In this document: one piece after another, positions 1 through 5,899 of the stretch
Layout of the letters: the number at the start of each line of letters is the position of its first letter
Position numbering within the stretch: position 1 is the stretch's first letter
DNA from: Mariprofundus sp.
GTDB lineage: Bacteria > Pseudomonadota > Zetaproteobacteria > Mariprofundales > Mariprofundaceae
Assembly (NCBI GenBank): GCA_015485035.1
Contig: WFUI01000208.1
Coordinates: 1-6,293 of the forward strand
Direction of reading: 5' to 3'
Length of the DNA: 6,293 nt
Made by a program: the position numbers and the translations under genes
Notes under the pieces: model-generated
Databases searched by the model: none
The model's input: only the letters and a program-made list of their open reading frames with translations
Told to the model about the DNA's origin: nothing

Positions 1-323
1 ACACGCAGTGGCCCGACACAGTCCACGTTGAATACCTCATGCATGGCACTGGCAGTGATATTGTCGAGTGATTGCCCGTCTTTTCCCGGTCCGTAGATAC
101 CGGCATTGTTAATCAGCAGGTCAATTGAATCGGGCAATGCACCATGCGGGCCATCGTCTGTAGCTATATCCCATTTCACGGGATACAGGTGGCGGGCATG
201 AATATCGGAAAGTTTACCGGGATCGGAGCGATAACATGCCCAGACTGAATCCCCCTGAGCCAGATAATATTGGACGAAACCAAGGCCCAAGCCACGATTG
301 GCGCCGGTGATAAGTATGTTCAT
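1..323 (-). CDS. Short-chain dehydrogenase/reductase (SDR), N-terminal part, truncated by window edge
   Basis: This is the N-terminal 107 residues of an NAD(P)(H)-dependent oxidoreductase of the classical SDR type; the C terminus lies outside the window. The protein begins MNILITGANRGLG, with the Rossmann glycine motif TGANRGLG at residues 6-13, and carries the NNAG motif at 72-75. An Arg (R32) just after the second beta strand (ACYRSD) hints at NADP(H), by inference. The start is well supported: GGAGG at 328-332 lies 4 nt before the ATG. The catalytic Ser and YxxxK motif would lie beyond the edge, so activity cannot be judged. The position usually held by the tetrad Asn (VN.xGP) reads VDCVGP, so Asp101 replaces Asn. 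It resembles the C-factor/CsgA-like SDR group, but the substrate is unknown. It is transcribed divergently from the six-gene run that follows. Confidence 0.92.
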   Translation of the reverse strand, partial: MNILITGANRGLGLGFVQYYLAQGDSVWACYRSDPGKLSDIHARHLYPVKWDIATDDGPHGALPDSIDLLINNAGIYGPGKDGQSLDNITASAMHEVFNVDCVGPLR

Positions 324-355
324 GTTGCCTCCGCTGTTAGTGTTGCCACATGCCA

Positions 356-384
356 AGCATAAAGCCCATTCACGGCCACGCCAA
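356..384 (-). promoter_or_regulatory. Putative sigma-70 promoter of the SDR gene
   Basis: On the minus strand a -35 element TTGGCG (379-384) and a -10 element TATGCT (356-361) are separated by exactly 17 nt. Each matches four of six consensus bases. Initiation about 7 nt downstream would leave a leader of roughly 25 nt carrying the GGAGG at 328-332. It lies in the 63-nt gap between divergent genes, so regulation here could also affect the plus-strand operon. The assignment rests on consensus and spacing only. Confidence 0.42.
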
Positions 385-386
385 TC

Positions 387-782
387 ATGTTTGAAGCCCT
401 GAAAGGAACATGGACAGATCGTTTGTTGTTGCTGGTTTCTCTGGCAGCCATTATGGCTGGCTGGATAATGATTCAGGCCTATGTCTCATCAGGGCCAGCG
501 ATGGCCGAGATTTATCATGCCGATACGCTGGTTGCTACGTATCCGTTGCCGCAAAAGGGCGAACCGCCGATTCATTTGCAGGTCGAGGGCGAGTTGGGTC
601 TGTCTGAAATCGTGATTGATGAGCAGGGTGCACGTATTGCTTCCTCACCATGTGCAACGCAACGCTGTGTGCTATCCGGTCCGCACCGGCATGCCGGTGA
701 TATGGTAGCCTGTGTGCCGAACCGGATTCTGATTACCCTGCGCGGGCATGCTGAGTCCGGCTTTGATGCAATCGTAGAATAA
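387..782 (+). CDS. NusG domain II-containing membrane-anchored protein
   Basis: A 131-residue protein with one N-terminal membrane segment (about residues 12-31) followed by a small beta-rich extracytoplasmic domain. Residues 84-120 carry the family signature: SPC (Cys89), Cys94 followed by V.SG, then Cys109-V-P-N-R and an ITLRG strand. This Cys-x4-Cys ... CxPNR pattern is typical of the stand-alone NusG_II family (pfam07009-like), which is not the transcription factor NusG. The biochemical role is unknown; members often sit beside a Gx-transporter-family gene, as here, and sometimes near flavin-transfer or Rnf-type genes. ATG 387 is the only available start: an in-frame stop lies at 360-362 and no start codon falls between. 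No Shine-Dalgarno precedes it. An AAAGGA stretch sits before an ATG at 410, but that is another frame. It is the first gene of the run, 17 nt before the next. Confidence 0.82.
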   Translation: MFEALKGTWTDRLLLLVSLAAIMAGWIMIQAYVSSGPAMAEIYHADTLVATYPLPQKGEPPIHLQVEGELGLSEIVIDEQGARIASSPCATQRCVLSGPHRHAGDMVACVPNRILITLRGHAESGFDAIVE

Positions 783-799
783 AGCATGATAAACAAATC

Positions 800-1327
800 A
801 TGAAACAAATCGCACTATCTCGGCCGTCGCTGCCGGAACTGGAATCAAAATCACGTTGGCTGGCTTTGTTGATGCTGGCTATTGGTCTGCATGTCTTTGA
901 AGCATCGTTACCAAGCCTTGGCCCATGGTTCAAGCCGGGGCTGGCTAATCTGGTGACGCTGTTGGCCTTGGTGCTGATGGGGCAGCGGGCTGCTGTAACG
1001 CTGGCTATCGGTCGGGTAATCGTTGGCAGTTTTTTTATCGGAACGCTGTTTACTCCGACATTTATCATAAGCATGGCCGGAGGTTTGACTGCGGCGCTGG
1101 TAATGATTGCAGCATGGCGATGGATTCCGGGTATCAGTCTGATTGGTGTCAGTTTATTGGGAGCACTTGTTCATATGCTGGCCCAGTTTGTGACAGTTGA
1201 ATTCTTGTTTATTCAGCAAGCGGCACTTTATTATGCTCTGCCGCCGTTGCTTGTGATCTCCTGTATCAGCGGCTGGATTAACGGTGCGCTGGCAGAGTAT
1301 ATTGCCGGTCGACTGGGCCATGAATAA
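800..1327 (+). CDS. Gx transporter family protein (Hpre_diP_synt_I-type integral membrane protein)
   Basis: A 175-residue, strongly hydrophobic protein with about five or six membrane segments (roughly 19-38, 47-60, 64-82, 86-106, 112-137, 145-170). Family landmarks are visible: KPGLANLVTLLAL at 45-57, an Arg in the next helix (R72), TPTF.IS.AGGL at 85-96, and IGVSLLGALVHMLAQ at 115-129. The family is often annotated as heptaprenyl diphosphate synthase component I, but there is no prenyltransferase DDxxD motif. A small-molecule transporter or S-component-like role is more likely; the substrate is unknown. It follows the NusG-II gene by 17 nt, its usual partner, and its last 8 nt overlap the TonB-like gene. 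No clear ribosome binding site precedes ATG 800, so it may depend on translation of the upstream gene. Confidence 0.85.
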   Translation: MKQIALSRPSLPELESKSRWLALLMLAIGLHVFEASLPSLGPWFKPGLANLVTLLALVLMGQRAAVTLAIGRVIVGSFFIGTLFTPTFIISMAGGLTAALVMIAAWRWIPGISLIGVSLLGALVHMLAQFVTVEFLFIQQAALYYALPPLLVISCISGWINGALAEYIAGRLGHE

Positions 1328-2246
1328 GATAACTATGAGAACATTTAACATCAAACCTCAACAGAAACGATTCAGTTTCTCGTTCGCGGCCTCTCTGGCT
1401 GTTCATATCCTGCTGGCTGTATTGATTACAACGGTGGAAAACGACAAACCACTGCCGAAAAAAGAACAGCCGCAAATTATGGATGTGACGTTGCTGGATG
1501 ATAAAAAGAAGCCGGCTAAAAAACCGGCTAAAGATGCCCGAACCATGGCCAACCAGAATGCTGTTGGCAGTAGCCGTAATGCGCAGGATAAGCTCACCCG
1601 GCAGGCCAGAACCCCCATCACTGGCCAGCCGCACAAGCCCAGGCCTGCTGTCCCGAGCCAACCCAAAACACCACCTCCGACACCTTCCACGCCACAACGT
1701 ACACGCATGCTGGCCAAGCGTGGTCCTGAGCCGGACAGCTCGAAAACCAGCAAGAAACACAAACCGGTCAAACATAAAAAACGGGTCAAACCGAGAAAGC
1801 CGGTACCATTATCAAAGCTGATGCCATCGTCGGCACAGTTATCGCAGTTATCGCGAGATTTTGAGCGTGAACGGCGAATGAAACAGAAGTTTAACCGTGA
1901 AGCCGATATCCCTATCAATACCAGAGAAGTTAAATATGCACCTTACGCACATGCACTGGTACGGGCGCTGGAAGAGCAATGGCGGCCGGGTCAGGCAAGG
2001 TATAATGAATTTCCGGCTGATGCCCGTCAGGCACTGATAAAACTGACCATTGAGCATGATGGATCACTGGGCGGTGTGGAAATTCTGCGTCCGAGTCCGA
2101 TCCCTCAAATCAATGAAAGTGCCATCGAGGCGATTCGTGCTGCGGCGCCGTTTAAGGTGTTACCAACGGCATGGGGACTGGACCGGGTCAGTTTCTATCT
2201 CACGTTTGAAGTGGTTGAGGATCGTTTTGTCTTCCGTCCGATGTAG
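1320..2246 (+). CDS. TonB-like energy transducer / TonB-TolA C-terminal domain protein
   Basis: A 308-residue protein with TonB architecture: a short cytoplasmic N terminus, one membrane helix (about 19-38), a long Pro/Lys-rich spacer (about 42-165, including KKPAKKPAK), a charged segment (about 170-205) and a C-terminal TonB/TolA-like domain (about 206-300). The membrane helix has SLAVH, giving a Ser25-x3-His29 pair with the spacing of TonB Ser16/His20, which couples to ExbB-ExbD. The C-terminal part (YAPYAHALVRALEEQW, then LTIEHDGSLGGVEILRPS, then a helix and FEVVE) fits the family fold. It should span the periplasm and pass proton-motive energy to outer-membrane receptors, but no exbB, exbD or receptor gene is in view, so a TolA-like structural role stays open. 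The start is uncertain: ATG 1320 overlaps the upstream stop by 8 nt, ATG 1335 is an alternative, and GTG 1284 would overlap by 44 nt. None has a good Shine-Dalgarno. Confidence 0.82.
   Translation: MNKITMRTFNIKPQQKRFSFSFAASLAVHILLAVLITTVENDKPLPKKEQPQIMDVTLLDDKKKPAKKPAKDARTMANQNAVGSSRNAQDKLTRQARTPITGQPHKPRPAVPSQPKTPPPTPSTPQRTRMLAKRGPEPDSSKTSKKHKPVKHKKRVKPRKPVPLSKLMPSSAQLSQLSRDFERERRMKQKFNREADIPINTREVKYAPYAHALVRALEEQWRPGQARYNEFPADARQALIKLTIEHDGSLGGVEILRPSPIPQINESAIEAIRAAAPFKVLPTAWGLDRVSFYLTFEVVEDRFVFRPM
2217..2220 (+). promoter_or_regulatory. Ribosome binding site that decides the mutY start
   Basis: GAGG lies 6 nt before the TTG at 2227, inside the last codons of the TonB-like gene. It is the only good Shine-Dalgarno in this stretch in the mutY frame. 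It supports the TTG over the far-upstream ATG at 2050, whose first 59 codons are merely the TonB-like gene read out of frame. Confidence 0.6.
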
Positions 2247-3180
2247 ATCTTTATTACGCTGGTATCAGGTTAACGCCCGCCGCTTACCCTGGCGTGAAAC
2301 AGATGAGCCCTACAGAATATGGATTTCGGAAATCATGCTGCAACAGACACAGGTGAAAACCGTGTTGCCCCGCTACCTGGACTGGTTTGATCAGTTCCCG
2401 ACCATTGCAGCTCTGGCGGCGGCTGCAACGGATGATGTGCTAAAGGCATGGGAAGGGCTGGGTTATTATCGCCGTGCCCGTTTTATCCATCAGGCTGCAC
2501 AACGTATTGTCAGTGAACACGCCGGAACGTTTCCTTCTGCCTTCGATGCGATTCTGGCGTTACCCGGCATCGGCCGATCCACGGCAGGGGCGATATCTTC
2601 GTTCTGTTTTGCTACTGCGACCCCTGTACTTGATGGCAATGTGAAACGGGTGCTGAAACGCTGGCATGGCAAACCGGATGCTTCCGATAAACAACTATGG
2701 TTGCTGGCGCAGCAGGCGATTGATGCATCCGGTGAGCCGGTTATCTGGAATCAGGCCATGATGGAGCTCGGAGCGACACTGTGTTCTGCCAGATCCGCCG
2801 ATTGTGATCAGTGCCCCGTGAACGAGGGCTGTGAATCGGCTTACCGGATTGCCTATGCGGCCGAATCTGGTAAGCGTGTGAAGGTGCGCAATATTCATTG
2901 GCAGGTGCATCTGCATACCTGCCCGCAAAAAGGTATCTGGCTGATGCGCCGTCCGGATGCGGGTATCTGGGCCGGGCTATGGACACCGCCGATTATTGAG
3001 CTGGATCATGCGCCTGATTCGACCCCGACACATATTCACCAGTTGACACACAGACGTATTCATCTCTATCCGCTGATGTCGGATCAGACCCCACAGGGTG
3101 AAGGCCGTTGGGTACAGTCCATTGAGGGTTATGCATTGCCTACGGGCATTCATCGCTTGCTGGAAAAGGTGGTATTATGA
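2227..3180 (+). CDS. mutY: A/G-specific adenine DNA glycosylase MutY
   Basis: A 317-residue base-excision repair glycosylase that removes adenine mispaired with 8-oxoguanine or G, preventing G:C to T:A changes. From a TTG start, catalytic Glu35 lies in ISEIMLQQTQV, the helix-hairpin-helix in LPGIGRSTAGAI (112-123), and the catalytic Asp136 in LDGNVKRVL. The [4Fe-4S] ligands are Cys186-x6-Cys193-x2-Cys196-x5-Cys202. GLGYYRRAR (77-85) is also typical. The C-terminal Nudix-like 8-oxoG recognition domain is recognisable (MRRPDAGIWAGLW at 240-252, LTHRR at 273-277) but compact, making the protein somewhat shorter than the roughly 350-residue E. coli enzyme. Glu35 and Asp136 are each two positions below E. 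coli Glu37 and Asp138, which supports TTG 2227. The first 20 nt overlap the TonB-like gene, and its stop overlaps the ggt start (ATGA). Confidence 0.95.
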   Translation: MSSVRCRSLLRWYQVNARRLPWRETDEPYRIWISEIMLQQTQVKTVLPRYLDWFDQFPTIAALAAAATDDVLKAWEGLGYYRRARFIHQAAQRIVSEHAGTFPSAFDAILALPGIGRSTAGAISSFCFATATPVLDGNVKRVLKRWHGKPDASDKQLWLLAQQAIDASGEPVIWNQAMMELGATLCSARSADCDQCPVNEGCESAYRIAYAAESGKRVKVRNIHWQVHLHTCPQKGIWLMRRPDAGIWAGLWTPPIIELDHAPDSTPTHIHQLTHRRIHLYPLMSDQTPQGEGRWVQSIEGYALPTGIHRLLEKVVL

Positions 3181-4799
3181 AACGCTGGCTGTTGTTGTTT
3201 TTGTGTCTGATATTGCCATCGGCTGTTTTTGCGGCACAGCCACAACATGGCATGGTGGTTGCCGCACAACCGCAGGCTGCTGCAGCCGGAATTGCCATGC
3301 TGGAAAAAGGCGGCAATGCCTTCGATGCTGCGGCGGCAACGGCGCTGGCGTTGGGCGTGCTGGAGCCGGGTTCTTCCGGGATCGGCGGCGGTGGGTTTTT
3401 TCTGCTCTATATCGCCAGGGAGCATCGCTATGTCATGATTGATGCGCGTGAAACATCGCCGCAACTGGCCGGGCACGGAGAAGTGTATCAGGTCGCATCC
3501 AGTATCGACGGACCACAGTCGGCCGGGGTGCCGGGTCTGGCGGCCGGTATCGATCACCTGGTCAGTCGTTATGGTGTGTTGACGCGGCCTCAGATTACTG
3601 CACCGGCTATTCGACTGGCCCGGCAGGGATTTGCAGTTTCTCCCCGGCTGAAACACATGCTCGACTGGCGCTCCCGGGTGTTCAACGATGCGGCGCGTCG
3701 TATCTATTTGTCCGGATCAACGATCAGGCAGCCGGCACTGGCGGATACGCTGGCCCGTTTTGCCGAAAACGGAGCGGAAGATTTTTATCGCGGTGAAACA
3801 GCCGGTCGGCTGGTTGCCGATATGAAACGCGACGGTGGCCTGATTCGGGAGTCCGATCTGGCCGGTTATCGGGCTGTTGAACGGCAGCCGGTGGTGTTTG
3901 ATTATCAGGGCTTCCATATCGTGTCGGCGGCGCTGCCTTCTTCCGGCGGTTTGACGCTGGCACATATCTTCGGCCAGTTGAACGATGATGATCTGAAAGC
4001 GTTAGCTGAGACCGACAGAGTTCACCTGCTGGTCGAAGCCATGAAACGCGCCTACCGGGATCGCAATGCGCATCTGGGCGACCGCGATTTTGTACGCATA
4101 CCGGCTGACTATCTGGATGCAAAGCGGTTGAAAAAACTGCGCGATTCCATTCGTATGGACAGAGCTACGCCCTCCGCCAAACTAAAAGGGCTTGCCGAGC
4201 CCATTGGTGCCAGCGTGGATACCACCCATTTCTCAGTGATTGATCGTGAAGGCAATATGGTCAGCGCCACACTCTCGATCAACTATGGTTTCGGTTCCGG
4301 TTATGTGTCCCCGTCCACGGGTATTCTGCTCAATGATGAAATGGATGATTTTGCCACCCGCCCGGGTAAACCCAATGCTTATGGCCTGGTGCAGGGGGAA
4401 TCCAATGCTGTAGAACCCGGCAAACGCATGCTCTCCAGTATGACCCCGACTTTTATCATCGGCCCGAAGCGCAGTTTTGTTGTCGGTACACCGGGTGGTT
4501 CCCGGATTATTTCGATGGTGTTGCTGGCCTCACTGGGTTTTATGCTGGATGAAAAACCTCCTGCAGACTGGGTTAATGCCCCGCGTTTCCATCACCAGTT
4601 TTTGCCTGATGTGGTGCAGTATGAAGCCGGAGCATTTTCCGATGTTGTCATAGCCGGGCTGAAACAGCGCGGTCATCAACTGAAATTACTGAATCGGCGC
4701 TATGGCAATATGCAGGCGATGATGCTGGAGCGAAGCAGTGGTATTACTGTCGGCATTGCTGATCATCGCGGTGAAGGCGCTGCGCGTTCCTCCCGGTGA
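3177..4799 (+). CDS. ggt: Gamma-glutamyltransferase (gamma-glutamyltranspeptidase)
   Basis: A 540-residue Ntn-hydrolase that cleaves or transfers the gamma-glutamyl group of glutathione and related compounds in the periplasm. A signal peptide is clear: MKRW, a hydrophobic core and VFA|A with likely cleavage after Ala19. Conserved parts are GxGGGGF (68-74), the substrate-binding Arg91 in DARET, TTHFSV with catalytic Thr349, Asn369, Asp391 in MDDF, LSSM (Ser420/Ser421) and GTPGGSR (437-443). Self-cleavage before Thr349 would give a small subunit of 192 residues, close to the 190 of E. coli. Glu388 stands where E. coli has Gln430; human GGT1 also has Glu there. The lid-loop region after MDDF is present, unlike in Bacillus-type GGTs. 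It is coupled to mutY by an ATGA overlap and to the next gene by GTGA. All key residues are intact, so it should be active. Confidence 0.95.
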   Translation: MKRWLLLFLCLILPSAVFAAQPQHGMVVAAQPQAAAAGIAMLEKGGNAFDAAAATALALGVLEPGSSGIGGGGFFLLYIAREHRYVMIDARETSPQLAGHGEVYQVASSIDGPQSAGVPGLAAGIDHLVSRYGVLTRPQITAPAIRLARQGFAVSPRLKHMLDWRSRVFNDAARRIYLSGSTIRQPALADTLARFAENGAEDFYRGETAGRLVADMKRDGGLIRESDLAGYRAVERQPVVFDYQGFHIVSAALPSSGGLTLAHIFGQLNDDDLKALAETDRVHLLVEAMKRAYRDRNAHLGDRDFVRIPADYLDAKRLKKLRDSIRMDRATPSAKLKGLAEPIGASVDTTHFSVIDREGNMVSATLSINYGFGSGYVSPSTGILLNDEMDDFATRPGKPNAYGLVQGESNAVEPGKRMLSSMTPTFIIGPKRSFVVGTPGGSRIISMVLLASLGFMLDEKPPADWVNAPRFHHQFLPDVVQYEAGAFSDVVIAGLKQRGHQLKLLNRRYGNMQAMMLERSSGITVGIADHRGEGAARSSR

Positions 4800-5164
4800 C
4801 GCCGATTATTGATGCTGTCAGGCGTTACTGGCTGTCGATTTCAGTTCTGTCGCTGACTGCTATCACGGTACTGTCACTATGGCCGCTGGCCACACTGCCG
4901 GATGTGCCCGGCAATGATAAAGTCCATCACTATCTGGCTTATGCAGGGCTGATGTTGCCGGTGGCACTGCGTAAGCCCGAGCACTGGCTCTGGATTGCCC
5001 TGTTCTTTTTTGTCTGGAGCGGGGCAATCGAGTTGATTCAACCTTATGTGAATCGTTACGGTGAATGGGCCGATCTGGTCGCCAATGCGGGTGGTTTGTT
5101 GTCTGGCATGCTGCTGGCTCTGCTTATCAACAGCGCTTATCCAAAGCTCCGGAATTCGGATTAG
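4796..5164 (+). CDS. VanZ-like family membrane protein
   Basis: A 122-residue integral membrane protein with about four helices (roughly 12-32, 45-58, 62-82 and 94-113). The VanZ-like signature is visible: DKVHHYLAYAGL (41-52) and a second block with Glu79, Gln82, Arg87, Asp93 and Asn97 (GAIELIQPYVNRYGEWADL, then ANAGGLLSG). The namesake VanZ gives low-level teicoplanin resistance in enterococci, but most short chromosomal homologues in Gram-negatives have no known function, and resistance should not be assumed here. The start is GTG 4796, whose last two bases form part of the ggt stop (GTGA), implying translational coupling. It is the last gene of the six-gene run and is followed by stem-loops. 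Confidence 0.85.
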   Translation: MTPIIDAVRRYWLSISVLSLTAITVLSLWPLATLPDVPGNDKVHHYLAYAGLMLPVALRKPEHWLWIALFFFVWSGAIELIQPYVNRYGEWADLVANAGGLLSGMLLALLINSAYPKLRNSD

Positions 5165-5178
5165 GCACAGGTTTCTTT

Positions 5179-5202
5179 CTGCCGGAATACACCACCCGGC
5201 AG
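5179..5202 (+). terminator. GC-rich stem-loop just after the VanZ-like gene
   Basis: CTGCCGG (5179-5185) pairs with CCGGCAG (5196-5202) across a 10-nt loop, 14 nt after the VanZ-like stop. No T-run follows on either strand, so it is not a standard intrinsic terminator. It may protect the mRNA 3' end or assist Rho-dependent ending. A second small stem, CCTGC/GCAGG, lies at 5233-5248, and GGTTT/AAACC sits just before it. Confidence 0.35.
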
Positions 5203-5282
5203 CATTGTGGAGCCTGTCGGGTTTATGAGAAACCTGCTGCGCGGCAGGGATAACGTCCCAAAACATTCTGATTTATCGTTGC

Positions 5283-5423
5283 ATGGTTACCGCTATGCGC
5301 CTCAAAAGCATGTTTTTTTTACCTTATCACAATATCGCGCGGTATCGCCGCTTATTTCTGCTCGCTACGATCACCATCAGTCTGACAGGTGCCCTAGACG
5401 CGAATAATATCGCCTTTGAGTGA
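5283..5423 (+). other. Small unrecognised ORF with signal-peptide-like N terminus; possible gene remnant
   Basis: A 46-codon ORF starting at ATG 5283 (alternatives at 5295 and 5310). It has no Shine-Dalgarno. It encodes basic residues (ARYRR), then a hydrophobic stretch (LFLLATITISLTGALDA) resembling an export signal with a possible cleavage near ALDA, and stops soon after. The last 30 nt overlap the 3' end of the globin gene on the opposite strand. It looks like the 5' end of a gene for an exported protein whose remainder has been lost, with a junction near 5390. It may instead be a chance ORF or a small membrane peptide. I do not recognise a family. Confidence 0.22.
5295..5320 (+). terminator. 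Weak hairpin followed by eight T
   Basis: ATGC (5295-5298) can pair with GCAT (5308-5311) across 9 nt, with TTTTTTTT at 5313-5320. The T-run is strong but the stem is only 4 bp, so this is at best a weak intrinsic terminator for the plus-strand operon. No better terminator is visible between 5165 and 5393. Confidence 0.25.
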
Positions 5424-5756
5424 GTACAGAATTGCAAGAACGTCCTTTTGTTCGGTTTCACCAATGCCATTGGTGCGCATGGCAGCCATAATATCATCCA
5501 TGACAGCCATATATTCCTGCTCCGAGATATTCATACCTTTGTGCGCGGTGAGCATATCTTTTCCCGAGTAACTGCCGGGGCCGCCGGATCCGACAGTAAA
5601 GAATTCAACCGACATTTTTTTTGCATGCTCAATATCTTTGGCGTTCTCGAATCTTGTTTTGACAACCGGATTGTTCAGATGTTCATCGACAGCATCGCTG
5701 ACCAGTTTCCTGATGCCGTCAGCTCCGCCCAGTCGTTCATAAAGTGTTTTTGCCAT
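5394..5756 (-). CDS. Group 1 truncated haemoglobin
   Basis: A 120-residue haem protein of the 2-on-2 globin fold, group 1 (trHbN/GlbN-like). It begins MAKTLYERLGG, the usual N-terminal signature, has the GGP.SYSGKDM segment (58-68), and carries the proximal haem ligand His72 (F8) in LTAHKGMNIS. Likely roles are O2 or NO binding and NO detoxification; this is family knowledge, not shown here. In a by-eye alignment to trHbN, the B9-B10 Phe-Tyr pair that stabilises bound O2 reads Ala22-Val23, so distal chemistry may differ. The start was set at the second of two adjacent ATGs: GGAGG at 5762-5766 is 5 nt before ATG 5756 but only 2 nt before ATG 5759. A longer reading from 5819 lacks family support. 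The gene is monocistronic in view and converges on the VanZ-like gene. Confidence 0.92.
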   Translation of the reverse strand: MAKTLYERLGGADGIRKLVSDAVDEHLNNPVVKTRFENAKDIEHAKKMSVEFFTVGSGGPGSYSGKDMLTAHKGMNISEQEYMAVMDDIMAAMRTNGIGETEQKDVLAILYSLKGDIIRV

Positions 5757-5761
5757 CATTG

Positions 5762-5766
5762 CCTCC
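5762..5766 (-). promoter_or_regulatory. Ribosome binding site of the globin gene
   Basis: Minus-strand GGAGG sits 5 nt before ATG 5756. It chooses between two tandem ATG codons and rules against the upstream ATG at 5819. Confidence 0.75.
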
Positions 5767-5870
5767 AGAGGGAGTTCTGAAACAGTGTGTCCATACATCT
5801 TTTCAGTGCATAAAGGCAAAATATGACTTTTCCTTTACCCATAAAATCAAACCATACTGTTCGATTTTGG

Positions 5871-5888
5871 CGAGCTATCCATAGCTCG
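5871..5888. repeat. Perfect 8-bp inverted repeat, possible operator or hairpin
   Basis: CGAGCTAT and ATAGCTCG flank a 2-nt centre (CC on the plus strand). The 18-bp dyad lies 115-132 nt upstream of the globin start. The short centre suits a dimeric repressor site better than a hairpin, although a 7-bp stem with a 4-nt loop is possible. It does not match an FNR-type TTGAT...ATCAA site. Confidence 0.5.
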
Positions 5889-5899
5889 TGCAGATGTTT

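Noticed and set aside
800..1327. Heptaprenyl diphosphate synthase component I as an enzymatic function
   Set aside because: The family name suggests this, but the protein is a polytopic membrane protein without Asp-rich prenyltransferase motifs.
1512..1536. Short tandem CCGGCTAAA repeat in the TonB-like gene
   Set aside because: It only encodes the Lys-Pro-Ala spacer typical of TonB proteins and does not extend further.
1403..1918. Long minus-strand ORFs opposite the TonB-like gene
   Set aside because: They are antisense shadows produced by the Pro/Lys-rich coding sequence and have no family features or ribosome binding sites.
2050..2226. N-terminal extension of MutY from ATG 2050
   Set aside because: These codons are the TonB-like C-terminal domain read in another frame; the conserved MutY N terminus begins just after TTG 2227.
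4796..5164. Glycopeptide resistance from the VanZ-like gene
   Set aside because: There are no vanRS/HAX genes, the context is Gram-negative, and short VanZ-like proteins are widespread without a resistance role.
5065..5253. Frame after the VanZ-like gene reading ...RQHCGACRVYEKPAA, suggestive of a Cys motif
   Set aside because: The motif is not CxxCH or another complete metal site, the frame begins as an out-of-frame shadow of the VanZ-like gene, and it stops quickly.
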